Assembly (NCBI RefSeq): GCF_007828865.1
Contig: NZ_VIVK01000001.1
Location: 3,534,001 to 3,598,000 of the forward strand
From: Kribbella amoyensis
Lineage (GTDB): Bacteria; Actinomycetota; Actinomycetes; Propionibacteriales; Kribbellaceae
DNA length: 64,000 bases
Reading direction: 5' to 3'
In this document: piece by piece, positions 41,850 to 51,020 of the stretch
Position numbering within the stretch: the stretch's first letter is position 1
Layout: each line of letters opens with the position of its first letter
Notes under the pieces: model-generated
What the model was told of the DNA's origin: nothing
Databases searched by the model: none
The model's input: only the letters and a program-made list of their open reading frames with translations
Program-made: the position numbers and the translations under genes

Positions 41850-43973
41850 GTGTCGAACATCAAGGTGCTGCAGCTCCGCGCCGGAGGGGTCAGCCTCGTG
41901 CTGGACTGCTCCGGGCCGGCCCTCCCCTCCGTCCTCCACTGGGGCGCCGATCTCGGCGAGCTGACGGAACCCGCTCTGCTCGAACTGCGGCGCGGGGCCG
42001 GCGCGGTCCAGGCCGGCAACGGGCTCGACGACAACCAGCCGGTCGCGATCATCCCCGAGTACTCCGCGGGCTGGTTCGGCCTGCCGGGACTGTCCGGGCA
42101 CCGCGACGGCAAGGACTTCTCCGCCGCGTTCCAGCTCGAGTCGGTCGCGCAGGCCGAGAACGGCGTGACCGTCCAGGCAGCCGATCCGGTGGCCGGGCTG
42201 AAGGTTGCCCTGCACATCGAACTGACCGACTCCGGGCTGGTCCGGACCAAGGCGGACCTGACCAACACCGGCGACTCGGCGTACACCGTCGACGGGCTGG
42301 TGCTCGCGCTGCCGGTGCCGACCGAGGCGACCGAGTTGCTCGACATGACCGGCCGACACATCGGTGAGCGGCACCCGCAGCGGCACGCGTTCACGCAGGG
42401 GGCGCACGTCCGCGACAACCGGCGCGGCCGGACCGGCGCGGACGCGACGCTGCTGCTGATCGCGGGGACGCGCGGCTTCGACTTCGGCACCGGCGAGATC
42501 TGGGCCGTCCACACCGCCTGGAGCGGTAACCACCGGTCGTACGCCGAGCGCGGGATGAGCGGGTACGCCGTGATCGGCGGCGGCGAGCTCCTGCTGCCTG
42601 GTGAGGGCCGGCTGGAGTCGGAGGGGACATACAGCACTCCGTGGATCTACGGGTCGTACGGCGTCGGACTGGACGCGGTGTCCGCACGGTTCCACCAGTA
42701 CCTGCGGGCCCGGGCGACGCACCCGACGACGGACCGCCCGGTCGTGCTGAACACCTGGGAAGCGGTCTACTTCGACCTGGACCTGGACAAGCTGAAGGCG
42801 CTCGCGGACGCGGCCGCCGAGGTCGGGGCCGAGCGGTTCGTGCTCGACGACGGCTGGTTCCGCGGCCGCCGCGACGACCACGCCGGCCTCGGCGACTGGT
42901 ACGTGGACGAGGGGATCTGGCCGAAGGGCCTGCACCCGCTCGTCGACCACGTCACCGGACTCGGCCTGCAGTTCGGTCTGTGGGTGGAGCCGGAGATGGT
43001 GAACCCGGACTCCGACCTGGCCCGCGAGCACCCCGAGTGGATCCTCGCCACCGGTGACCGGATGCCGCCGACCGCGCGGCACCAGCAGGGCCTGAACCTG
43101 GGCATCCCGGCGGCCTACGACTACATCCTGGAGCGGCTGGACTCGCTCCTGACCGAGTACGACATCTCGTACCTGAAATGGGACCACAACCGCGACTTCG
43201 TTGACGGCGGCAACCAGTTGACCGGGACCGCGGGGATCCACGAGCAGACGCTCGCGCTGTACCGGCTGATCGACGAGCTGAAGAAGCGGCACCCAGGGCT
43301 GGAGATCGAGTCCTGCTCGTCCGGCGGCGCCCGCGTCGACCTCGCCGTGCTGGAGCGGACCGACCGGGTCTGGGGCAGTGACAGCAACGACGCGCTGGAG
43401 CGGCAGAAGATCCAGCGGTACACGCAGTTGCTGCTGCCGCCGGAGCTGATCGGCTGCCACGTCGGCCCGCCGAAGGCACACACCACCGGCCGGACCCAGA
43501 GCCTCGCGTTCCGGGCGACGACGGCGTTGTTCGGCCACTTCGGCATCGAATGGGACATCAGCGCGGCGAGCCCGGAGGAGCGCCAGGAGCTGGCAGGGTG
43601 GGTCGCACTGCACAAGGAACTGCGGCCGCTTCTGCACACCGGCCGGGTGGTCCGTGCCGACCGGGGTTCGGAGGACTTCCTCCTGCACGGAGTCGTGGCC
43701 CAGGACGGTTCGCGCGCGGTGTACTCCGCGGTGCAGCTGACCCAGTCGATCACCTCCGACCTGGGCCGGGTCCGGCTCCCCGGTCTCGACCCGCGGCGGA
43801 CGTACCGGGTCGCGCGGACCGCGACGCCCGGGCCGGAACCGCGGACCGCGCCGTGGTGGGTCGACGGCGGTCAGGTGGAACTGAACGGGGCGACCCTCGC
43901 CGCCGTCGGGGTCCAGGTCCCGGCGCAGTGGCCCGAGAACGCGATCCTGCTGGACGTGACGGCAGTCGACTGA
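41850..43973 (+). CDS. Alpha-galactosidase, GH36
   Basis: 707 residues, the normal GH36 length, with no signal peptide, so cytoplasmic. An N-terminal beta-supersandwich (to about 300), a TIM barrel and a C-terminal beta-domain follow the family layout. The catalytic nucleophile Asp445 is in YLKWDHNRD and the acid/base Asp511 in VWGSDSND. FVLDDGWFRGRRDD and GLWVEPEMVNPDSDL are diagnostic. It hydrolyses alpha-1,6-galactosides such as melibiose or raffinose brought in by the importer encoded downstream. GTG 41850 is taken as start. Confidence 0.95.
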   Translation: MSNIKVLQLRAGGVSLVLDCSGPALPSVLHWGADLGELTEPALLELRRGAGAVQAGNGLDDNQPVAIIPEYSAGWFGLPGLSGHRDGKDFSAAFQLESVAQAENGVTVQAADPVAGLKVALHIELTDSGLVRTKADLTNTGDSAYTVDGLVLALPVPTEATELLDMTGRHIGERHPQRHAFTQGAHVRDNRRGRTGADATLLLIAGTRGFDFGTGEIWAVHTAWSGNHRSYAERGMSGYAVIGGGELLLPGEGRLESEGTYSTPWIYGSYGVGLDAVSARFHQYLRARATHPTTDRPVVLNTWEAVYFDLDLDKLKALADAAAEVGAERFVLDDGWFRGRRDDHAGLGDWYVDEGIWPKGLHPLVDHVTGLGLQFGLWVEPEMVNPDSDLAREHPEWILATGDRMPPTARHQQGLNLGIPAAYDYILERLDSLLTEYDISYLKWDHNRDFVDGGNQLTGTAGIHEQTLALYRLIDELKKRHPGLEIESCSSGGARVDLAVLERTDRVWGSDSNDALERQKIQRYTQLLLPPELIGCHVGPPKAHTTGRTQSLAFRATTALFGHFGIEWDISAASPEERQELAGWVALHKELRPLLHTGRVVRADRGSEDFLLHGVVAQDGSRAVYSAVQLTQSITSDLGRVRLPGLDPRRTYRVARTATPGPEPRTAPWWVDGGQVELNGATLAAVGVQVPAQWPENAILLDVTAVD

Positions 43974-43987
43974 GGAGGAGATCGCCC

Positions 43988-44896
43988 TTGACCGCGACGA
44001 CGAGTGCACCACCCGGACGGAAAAGACGAAACCTGGGGGACCTGAAGGTCGCGCTGATCTTCCTCGGCCCGGCCACCCTCGGGTTCGTGGTCTTCTACAT
44101 CTGGCCGACCCTGCGAGGCGCGTACCTGAGCTTCACCCAGTACAGCCTGCTGTCGCCACCGGAGTTCACCGGGCTGAAGAACTACGAGCGGATGATCCAC
44201 GACGGGTTCTTCTGGAACGCGCTCGTCGTCACGGTCGAGTACGTCGCGATCAACATCGGCCTGCAGACCGTGCTGGCCGTGCTGATCGCGATGCTGATGT
44301 ACCGGCTGACCAAGTCGATCACGGTGCGAGCGGTGATCCTGCTGCCGTACCTGGTCGCGAACGTCGTCGTCGCGCTGGTCTGGTACTGGATGCTCGACTT
44401 CCAGGTCGGCATCGTGAACCAGGCGCTGACCTGGATCGGGATCGACCCGGTCGCCTTCTTCGGCGACTCCGCCTGGGCGATCCCGACCGTGGCCGGGATC
44501 AACATCTGGCGGCACATGGGCTACACGGCGCTCCTGGTGTTCGCCGGCCTGCAGACGATCCCGCCGTACGTCTACGAGGCGGCCGCGGTGGACGGGTCGA
44601 CCGAGATGAAGACGTTCTGGCGGATCACCCTGCCGCTGCTGCGGCCGGTCCTGGTGATGGTGACCGTGGTGACGATCATCGGGTCGTTCCAGATCTTCGA
44701 CACGGTCGCGGTGACCACCCAGGGCGGCCCGATCAACGCGACCCGGGTGATCTACTACTACATCTACGAGCGGGCTTTCACCCGGTTCGACTTCGGGTAC
44801 GCCTCGGCGATGGCGATGGTGCTGTTCGCCATTCTCGCGATCGTCTCGCTGCTCCAGTTGCGGTTGCTGCGGGCGAAGGAGAGTGACCTGTCATGA
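43988..44896 (+). CDS. CUT1 sugar ABC transporter permease (MalF-like)
   Basis: 302 residues from TTG 43988. This rare start is chosen because GGAGGAG sits about eight bases before it, right after the alpha-galactosidase stop, and no ATG or GTG fits. Six helices and the EAA loop VYEAAAVDGSTEMKTFWRITLPLL. Its stop overlaps the next permease ATG. It is part of an alpha-galactoside importer with the two following genes; no ATPase gene is nearby. Confidence 0.9.
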   Translation: MTATTSAPPGRKRRNLGDLKVALIFLGPATLGFVVFYIWPTLRGAYLSFTQYSLLSPPEFTGLKNYERMIHDGFFWNALVVTVEYVAINIGLQTVLAVLIAMLMYRLTKSITVRAVILLPYLVANVVVALVWYWMLDFQVGIVNQALTWIGIDPVAFFGDSAWAIPTVAGINIWRHMGYTALLVFAGLQTIPPYVYEAAAVDGSTEMKTFWRITLPLLRPVLVMVTVVTIIGSFQIFDTVAVTTQGGPINATRVIYYYIYERAFTRFDFGYASAMAMVLFAILAIVSLLQLRLLRAKESDLS

Positions 44897-45774
44897 GGCG
44901 CACCCTGAACCCGGGCCGCACGGTCGCGTGGATCGTCCTGATCGTGCTGATGCTGCTCACCCTGTTCCCGTTCTACTGGATGCTGCGGACCGCGTTCTCC
45001 GACAACACCCAGCTGGCCGGGAACCCGAACTCGCTGCTCCCGGTGGAGTCCACGCTCGGCGCGTTCAAGCGCGTCCTCGGGCTGGCGACCGTCGAGGAGG
45101 CGCAGGCCCAGGGCGGATCCGGTGCCTCGGTCAACTTCTGGCTGTACCTGCGCAACTCGTTGGTGGTGGCCACGGTCACCACGGTCTGCCAGGTGTTCTT
45201 CAGCGCGATGGCGGCCTACGCGTTCGCCCGGCTGCGCTGGCCCGGCCGGGACAAGGTGTTCGCGGTGTTCCTGGCCGCGCTGATGGTGCCGCCGATCTTC
45301 ACCACGCTGCCGAACTTCGTGCTGATCAAGAACCTCGGCCTGCTGAACAGCTTCGCCGGCATCATCCTGCCGGGCGCGTTCATGACCCCGTTCGCGATCT
45401 TCTTCCTGCGCCAGTTCTTCCTCGGCATCAGCCGGGAACTGGAGGAGGCGGCGATGATCGACGGGGCCGGGCACCGGAAGATCTTCTTCGGGCTGATCCT
45501 GCCGATGAGCGCGGCGCCGATCACGACGCTGGCGATCCTGACCTACATCAACTCCTGGAACGACTACTTCTGGCCGTTGCTGGTCGGGCAGCAGGAGAAC
45601 GTGCGGGTACTGACGGTCGCGCTGGGCGTGTTCCGGTCGCAGACGCCGCAGGGTTCGCCGGACTGGGCCGGGCTGATGGCGGCGACGCTGATCGCGGCGC
45701 TGCCGATGATCATCCTGTTCCTGGCGTTCGCCAAGCGGATCACCAACTCCATCGGCTTCTCCGGGATCAAGTGA
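44893..45774 (+). CDS. CUT1 sugar ABC transporter permease (MalG-like)
   Basis: 293 residues, six helices. The EAA loop is ELEEAAMIDGAGHRKIFFGLILP. ATG 44893 overlaps the previous TGA (ATGA). It forms the channel with the preceding permease and, like the cassette at 22-25 kb, must borrow an MsiK-type ATPase encoded elsewhere. Confidence 0.91.
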   Translation: MRRTLNPGRTVAWIVLIVLMLLTLFPFYWMLRTAFSDNTQLAGNPNSLLPVESTLGAFKRVLGLATVEEAQAQGGSGASVNFWLYLRNSLVVATVTTVCQVFFSAMAAYAFARLRWPGRDKVFAVFLAALMVPPIFTTLPNFVLIKNLGLLNSFAGIILPGAFMTPFAIFFLRQFFLGISRELEEAAMIDGAGHRKIFFGLILPMSAAPITTLAILTYINSWNDYFWPLLVGQQENVRVLTVALGVFRSQTPQGSPDWAGLMAATLIAALPMIILFLAFAKRITNSIGFSGIK

Positions 45775-45782
45775 GGTTTCCG

Positions 45783-47138
45783 ATGACACTTTCGAGACGA
45801 TCACTGCTGAAGGCCGGACTGGCCGGGATCGCCGCCACCGCGGTGGCCGGCTGCAACAACGGCGCCGCGTCGCGGGGTACCGGCGAGGTCATCTACTGGT
45901 TGTGGGACTCCGCGCAGCTGCCGATGTACGCGGAGGCGGCGAAGGCGTTCCACGAGCAGAACCCGCAGTACACGGTCACCATCGAGCAGTACGGCTGGAA
46001 CGACTACTGGTCCAAGCTGGTCACCGGATTCATCTCGGGGACCGCGCCGGACGTGTTCACCTCGCACTCGGCGAAGTACCCGCTGTTCGCCGACAAGGGA
46101 CAGGTCTTGCCGATCGACGACTTCGTCGCGCAGGACGGTGTCGATCTGGGGATCTACCAGCAGGGCCTGGCCGATCGCTGGGTCGGTGCCGACGGCAAGC
46201 GGTACGGCCTGCCGAAGGACTGGGACACCGAGGCGTACTTCTACAACAGCGCGTTCACCGAGGCGGCCGGGATCAGTACCGAGCAGCTGAACTCGATGAC
46301 CTGGAACCCCCAGGACGGCGGCACGTTCGAGGAGATCGTCCGCCGGCTCACCGTCGACGCCAAGGGCCGGCGCGGTGACCAGCCCGGGTTCGACAAGGAG
46401 ACCGTGAAGGTGCACGGTCTCGGGTTCGCCGACGGCGGCGGCAACGACGGCCAGACCAGCTGGAGCTGGTACGCGGCGTCGAACGGCTGGAAGTACTCCG
46501 AGGGCGAACCGTGGGGGACCAGGTTCTTCTACGGCGACCCGAAGTTCACCGAGACGATCGCCTGGTGGCGCGGCCTCATCACCAAGGGGTACATGCCGAC
46601 GCTGGCGCAGGCGAAGTCCGGTGTCGACGTCACCGCGACCTTCGGTGCGGGCAAGTACGGGATCACCCCGAACGGGTCCTGGATGATGGGCGCCTACTCC
46701 GGCCTGGGCAAGGTGAAGACCAAGCTGGCCCGGTTGCCGGAGGGTCCGAACGGCAAGCGGATGTCGATGATGAACGGGCTCGCGGACACCATCTGGGCGG
46801 GCACCACCCGCCAGGAGGCGGCCTGGGCCTGGGTGAAGTTCCTCGGCTCGAAGCAGGCGCAGGACATCGTCGCCAAGGCGGGTGTGGTGTTCCCGGCGGT
46901 GAAGGAGTGCATGCCGGCCGCCACCGCCGCGTTCAAGGCAGACGGCTGGGACATCACGCCGTTCCTCGAACCGGTCGCCGCGGGCGCCACGTTCGCCTAC
47001 CCGGCCAGCCCGAACGCGGCCGACCTGACCGCGATCATGAGCCCGGCGATGGACTCGGTGATGGCGTTCGAGACCGACCCGGCGGACCTGGTCGAGGCCA
47101 ACGACGAGGTCAACCAGGTACTCGCCGCGGCGTCCTGA
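45783..47138 (+). CDS. Alpha-galactoside ABC transporter substrate-binding lipoprotein (inferred ligand)
   Basis: 451 residues from ATG 45783. The twin-arginine signal SRRSLLKAGLAG runs into the lipobox TAVAGC (Cys about 24). The fold is extracellular solute-binding family 1 (VIYWLWDSAQLPMYAEAAKAF, GKYGITPNGSWMMGAYSGLG). Being the last gene of the alpha-galactosidase operon, its ligand is probably raffinose, melibiose or a related galactoside. A hairpin terminator follows. Confidence 0.9.
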   Translation: MTLSRRSLLKAGLAGIAATAVAGCNNGAASRGTGEVIYWLWDSAQLPMYAEAAKAFHEQNPQYTVTIEQYGWNDYWSKLVTGFISGTAPDVFTSHSAKYPLFADKGQVLPIDDFVAQDGVDLGIYQQGLADRWVGADGKRYGLPKDWDTEAYFYNSAFTEAAGISTEQLNSMTWNPQDGGTFEEIVRRLTVDAKGRRGDQPGFDKETVKVHGLGFADGGGNDGQTSWSWYAASNGWKYSEGEPWGTRFFYGDPKFTETIAWWRGLITKGYMPTLAQAKSGVDVTATFGAGKYGITPNGSWMMGAYSGLGKVKTKLARLPEGPNGKRMSMMNGLADTIWAGTTRQEAAWAWVKFLGSKQAQDIVAKAGVVFPAVKECMPAATAAFKADGWDITPFLEPVAAGATFAYPASPNAADLTAIMSPAMDSVMAFETDPADLVEANDEVNQVLAAAS

Positions 47139-47155
47139 CCGCGGTCCGACCCTGA

Positions 47156-47191
47156 GTGCTCCCCTGGGTGCGTGTACGCCCGGGGGAGTAC
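47156..47191 (+). terminator. Hairpin terminator of the alpha-galactoside operon
   Basis: GTGCTCCCCTGGGTGCG pairs imperfectly with CGCCCGGGGGAGTAC (47177-47191) over a four-base loop, 17 bases after the lipoprotein stop. No T-tract. Confidence 0.6.
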
Positions 47192-47322
47192 GTCGTCCTG
47201 CTTCACCGGGCGCAGCGGCCTCCCCTTGGAGTAGGTGAGGTGTAGCCGCCGAGGCGACGCGGGGACGGGGGTCCGGACGACACGATCGGTGCAGTCGGAA
47301 ACAGCGAGCACCGAGGAGTGTC

Positions 47323-47871
47323 ATGAACGAGCAGCGGCCGGGCGGCGAGGTCCGCATCGGCGACCAGGAACGTGAGGACGCCGTCCGGCGTCTGGGCGAG
47401 CACTACGAAGCGGGCCGGCTGAGCGCGGACGAGCACACCGAGCGCGTCGGCGAGGCCCTGCAGGCGAAGACCGGCGCCGATCTGGGCGCGCTCTTCGCGG
47501 ATCTTCCCGGGGAGCACCAGGCTGGTTCCGCCGGTACCTCTGGTCCTGCCTCGACCTCGGGTGGTTCGGGGCAGGAGCAGTGGGCCGGTCCTTGGGGCTG
47601 GACGCGGCCGCCGTGGACCGCTGCCGAGTCGGGTGGTCCCGCTTCCGGTGGGGCTGCTGCCGGTGGTGGGGCCGGTGGGCGGCCGCCGTGGGCGGCGAAG
47701 GGGCCGTTCGGGCGGATTCCGTTCCCGCTGCTCGTCGCGCTGGGCGTGCTCGGCGTGCTGCTGTCGATCGGTTGCGTCGTCGGCGGCGGACACCCGCCGA
47801 TCCTGCCGCTGCTGCTGATCGTGGCCGGCGTGATCATCTACAAGAAGCGCCGTCAGGAGCACCGCGCATGA
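47323..47871 (+). CDS. DUF1707 SHOCT-like membrane protein
   Basis: 182 residues. The N-terminal DUF1707 domain (about 10-62) includes REDAVRRLGEHYEAGRLSADE and RVGEALQAKTGADL. A Gly/Pro/Ser-rich linker follows, then two transmembrane helices (about 133-175) with a basic end (KKRRQEHRA). Its stop overlaps the next ATG. It is the first gene of a three-gene operon ending in a multicopper oxidase. Function is unknown; a related gene is at 32506. Confidence 0.8.
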   Translation: MNEQRPGGEVRIGDQEREDAVRRLGEHYEAGRLSADEHTERVGEALQAKTGADLGALFADLPGEHQAGSAGTSGPASTSGGSGQEQWAGPWGWTRPPWTAAESGGPASGGAAAGGGAGGRPPWAAKGPFGRIPFPLLVALGVLGVLLSIGCVVGGGHPPILPLLLIVAGVIIYKKRRQEHRA

Positions 47872-48299
47872 GGGCGGCGTACCGGGGACTGGCGTCGCTG
47901 ATCGCCTTGGCGGTGGTGCTCCAGGTCGCGTCGATCGCGCTGGCCGGGTTCACCATCGCCGGGGACGCCGAGGACGGCGCCACGATCGGGGCCGACTACA
48001 GCAACCTCGGCCAGAGCTACCACAGCATCGCGGGCAGCGTGATCGGGTTGCTGGCGCTGGTGTTCCTGATCGTGTCCTTCCTGACTGACGTACCGCGCGG
48101 GCGGATGCTCGCCGGCGTGGTCGTCGGGCTGGTGGCGCTGCAGTTCGCGCTGGCCGTGGTGTCCTTCGGACTCCCGGCGCTGGGCGTGCTGCACGGCATC
48201 AACGGTCTGGCGATCGCAGGCGTCGCAGGAGCCGCGTCCCGGAGCGCGTCCGGGTCGGTGAGCCGGACCGCGGCGGACCCGGCCGCGACCCATGGCTGA
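47868..48299 (+). CDS. Four-helix membrane protein, unknown
   Basis: 143 residues from ATG 47868, overlapping the previous stop (ATGA). Four hydrophobic helices (about 7-28, 54-72, 78-100, 104-122). A short outer loop has GADYSNLGQSYHSIAGSVIG. Its end overlaps the next start by eight bases. I do not recognise a specific family. The tight coupling to the multicopper oxidase suggests a role in copper or redox handling at the membrane, by context only. Confidence 0.7.
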   Translation: MRAAYRGLASLIALAVVLQVASIALAGFTIAGDAEDGATIGADYSNLGQSYHSIAGSVIGLLALVFLIVSFLTDVPRGRMLAGVVVGLVALQFALAVVSFGLPALGVLHGINGLAIAGVAGAASRSASGSVSRTAADPAATHG

Positions 48300-49809
48300 C
48301 GACCCAGGTCCGGAGTCCCCCTCGGCCGCGGAGTTGGCGGCCGGTGATCGGCCGAGGCGGAAGTCCCGGGTGCGGAATCGGCTGGTTGCTCTGGGGGTGA
48401 CGCTGGCGGTGTTGGTGCCGCTGGCGTACCTCTGGGCGACCAGCCTGGTCCCCGACGAGTACTCGGCCGCGGAGATGGGGTACGCCGACCACGGAGGCGG
48501 GCCGGTCTCCGCGCCGGGTGGGCATCACGGTGGTCACCACGGTGCCCGGAGCGTGACCGAGTTGGCCGGCCCGGCGAACGGCGTACCGGACGTCACGGCG
48601 ACCCTGGTCGCGCGGAAGCAGAAGGTCACGCTGGCGTCGGGTGAGACGGTCGACGGGTACACGCTCAACGGGACGTCCCCGGGTCCGCTGATCCGGGCCG
48701 ACGTCGGTGACCTCGTCCAGGTGACCCTGGTGAACGAGTCGGTCGCGGACGGAGCCACGCTGCACTGGCACGGGATCGACGTACCGAACGCCGAGGACGG
48801 TGTCGCCGGAGTCACCCAGGACGCGGTACCGGTGGGTGGGAAGCACGTGTACCGCTTCGTCGCCGACGAGCCGGGCACGTACTGGTACCACTCGCACCAG
48901 GTGTCGAGCGAACAGGTCCGCAACGGGTTGTTCGGCACGATCGTGATCGGCGGATCGCCGAAGGACGTGGTGGCCGCGATCCACACCTACGACGGCCGCC
49001 GGACCCTCAACGGGCGGACCGGATCGGCGCGCCAGGATGTTGCTGCAGGCACCTTGTTGAGGGTTCGGGTGATCAACACGGACAACGCGCTGGTCCGGGT
49101 CGGGTTGGTGGGCGCGCCGTACCGGGTCGTGGCCGTGGACGGTCGGGAGCTGAACGGTCCCACGCCGGTGACGGACGCCTTTCCGTTGGCGGCCGGTGCT
49201 CGGGCCGACTTCGAGGTGACCGTGCCGGCCGGGGGTGTGCGACTGGAAGCCGGCGGGGTTTCGCTGGGTCTCGCGCCGGCTGGAATGGATCCACCGGGTG
49301 ATGCGTTGCCGTCGGGGACCGTTGACTTGTTGAGTTATGGGACACCGGCACCCCTTGGACTTGATCCGAAGGCGGCTGACCGGTCGTTCGAGTACCGGAT
49401 CGGCCGGCGACCCGGGTTCCTCGACGGGGTACCGGGGTTGTGGTGGACCATCAACGGGCACAAGTTCCCGGACGTGCCGATGTTCATGGTGGCCGAGGGC
49501 GACGTGGTCCGGATGACGATCAGCAACACCTCCGGCCAGGCCCACCCGATGCACCTGCACGGCCACCACGCCGTCGTCCTGTCCCGCAACGGCACCCCGT
49601 CGACCGGTACCCCGTGGTGGGTCGACACCCTCGAAGTCGGCGACGACGAAACGTACGAGATCGCCTTCCTCGCCGACAACCCGGGCCTCTGGATGGACCA
49701 CTGTCACAACCTCCCGCACGCCAGCGAAGGTCTGATGACCCACCTGATGTACGAAGGAACCACCACCCCGTTCAAGATTGGAGGCCACGCCGAGAACGAG
49801 CCCGAGTAG
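48292..49809 (+). CDS. Multicopper oxidase
   Basis: 505 residues. One N-terminal membrane helix (about 30-50), then a His-rich linker (HGGGPVSAPGGHHGGHHG), then cupredoxin domains. Copper motifs: HWHG (158-161), YHSH (199-202), HPMHLHGH (418-425) and HCHNLPHASEGLM (470-482). All type 1, 2 and 3 ligands, including Cys471, are present; the axial ligand is Met482. Laccase-like oxidation of metals or phenols outside the membrane is expected. The last gene of the operon begun by the DUF1707 protein. Confidence 0.92.
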   Translation: MADDPGPESPSAAELAAGDRPRRKSRVRNRLVALGVTLAVLVPLAYLWATSLVPDEYSAAEMGYADHGGGPVSAPGGHHGGHHGARSVTELAGPANGVPDVTATLVARKQKVTLASGETVDGYTLNGTSPGPLIRADVGDLVQVTLVNESVADGATLHWHGIDVPNAEDGVAGVTQDAVPVGGKHVYRFVADEPGTYWYHSHQVSSEQVRNGLFGTIVIGGSPKDVVAAIHTYDGRRTLNGRTGSARQDVAAGTLLRVRVINTDNALVRVGLVGAPYRVVAVDGRELNGPTPVTDAFPLAAGARADFEVTVPAGGVRLEAGGVSLGLAPAGMDPPGDALPSGTVDLLSYGTPAPLGLDPKAADRSFEYRIGRRPGFLDGVPGLWWTINGHKFPDVPMFMVAEGDVVRMTISNTSGQAHPMHLHGHHAVVLSRNGTPSTGTPWWVDTLEVGDDETYEIAFLADNPGLWMDHCHNLPHASEGLMTHLMYEGTTTPFKIGGHAENEPE

Positions 49810-49869
49810 GGGCGGCGGTCCGGAATGCCGCCTGCACGATGTCGGCCGGCCGACGCGCGACACCAGGTG

Positions 49870-50574
49870 TCAGGCGGATTTGTGGCGGGCGCCGCCCTCG
49901 ATGTGGATCGTCTCGCCGGAGACGAAGCCCGCGCGGAGGAGCCACATCACCGTGTCGACGACGTCCTCGGTCTCGCCGTGGCGTCCGACGAACGTGCCGG
50001 CGGCGCTCCTGCTCAGCAACCTGGCCTTGCCCTCACCCAGGCGATCCCAGGCGCCCGAGTCCACGACACCGGGCGAGACGGCGTTGACCCGCACCGGAGC
50101 GAGATCCGCGGCCAGGTGGCGCGCGGCGTACTCGACCGCACCGTTCGTGATCCCCTTGACCAGCGAGCCCGGCCCAGGCCGCCAGCCGACGACGCCGGAG
50201 AACATCACCATCGACCCGGTCGGCCGCAGGACCGAGGCGAAGTGCTTGGCGACGAGCAGCGGGCCCACCACCTTGGCGGTGAACGCGGCCACCACCTTGT
50301 CGCGATCCAGCTCGGCCGTGCGAACGTCGTGCGGAGCCGAACCGGTCGTCACGAGGTGATCGATTCCGTCCTTCAGCCGCTCAGCCGCGGCGCCGATCGT
50401 CGACTCGTCCTGCAGGTCGATCCGCATCGCAGTGGCGCCGATCTTGCGCGCCAGCGCGTCGGCCGCCGCCAGGTCACGCGCACCGACAACCACGTCGTAC
50501 CCGTCCTTCACCGCACGCCTCGCCACGGCCGCGCCGAGCGCTCGTGCACCGCCGATGACCAGGATCCGCTCCAT
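49870..50574 (-). CDS. Atypical SDR oxidoreductase
   Basis: 234 residues from ATG 50574. The Rossmann loop is GGARALGAAVA (9-19), and the C-terminal ETIHIEGGAR matches SDRs. However, the usual YxxxK is missing: the region reads SLVKGITNGAVEY where YxxxK is expected, so Tyr and Lys are not in register. The enzyme may use another mechanism or act as an NAD(P)-dependent sensor. It is divergent from an HxlR regulator with a palindromic operator between, a typical redox- or quinone-responsive pair. Confidence 0.8.
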   Translation of the reverse strand: MERILVIGGARALGAAVARRAVKDGYDVVVGARDLAAADALARKIGATAMRIDLQDESTIGAAAERLKDGIDHLVTTGSAPHDVRTAELDRDKVVAAFTAKVVGPLLVAKHFASVLRPTGSMVMFSGVVGWRPGPGSLVKGITNGAVEYAARHLAADLAPVRVNAVSPGVVDSGAWDRLGEGKARLLSRSAAGTFVGRHGETEDVVDTVMWLLRAGFVSGETIHIEGGARHKSA

Positions 50575-50608
50575 GTGTGTCACTCCCTCTCGTAGACTTG
50601 GGAGCCAC

Positions 50609-50631
50609 GGTATGGATTTGATACCGGTATC
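50609..50631. promoter_or_regulatory. HxlR-type operator
   Basis: GATACC-GGTATC (50620-50631) is a perfect 12-bp palindrome, and a third half-site GGTAT lies at 50609-50613. It lies between divergent SDR and HxlR genes, which is where the HxlR protein should bind. Confidence 0.65.
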
Positions 50632-50653
50632 TACAACGGAACCGGGAGCACCG

Positions 50654-51016
50654 ATGGGCAAGGCGTACAACGTGATGGCAGCGACCTGCCCGAGCCGCAC
50701 CGTGCTGCACCGCATCGGAGCCCGCTGGACCGTGTTCGTCGTCAACGCCCTGGACGACGGACCTCGCCGCTTCACCGAACTGAAGGCGCACATCCAGGGC
50801 ATCACCCCGAAGGTCCTGACCGAGACCCTGCGGTCCCTGGAAGCCGACGGCCTGATCAGCCGGCACGAGTACGACGAGAACCCGCCTCGCGTCGAGTACG
50901 CCCTGACACCACTGGGCCGCTCCCTGCTCATCCCACTCCGCGCCGTCCGGCTCTGGGCCGAACAACACGTCCCCGACATCGAAGCAGCCCGAGCTCGTCT
51001 CCAGGGTGACTCGTAG
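50654..51016 (+). CDS. HxlR-family transcriptional regulator
   Basis: 120 residues. A short winged-helix protein with the family's N-terminal Cys (ATCPSRTVL, Cys12), a typical redox or electrophile sensor position. RIGARWTVFVVNALDDGPRRF and ITPKVLTETLRSLEADGLI are HxlR hallmarks. It is divergent from the SDR with a palindrome between, so the pair likely forms an oxidant- or quinone-induced module. Start ATG 50654. Confidence 0.9.
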   Translation: MGKAYNVMAATCPSRTVLHRIGARWTVFVVNALDDGPRRFTELKAHIQGITPKVLTETLRSLEADGLISRHEYDENPPRVEYALTPLGRSLLIPLRAVRLWAEQHVPDIEAARARLQGDS

Positions 51017-51020
51017 CGAT

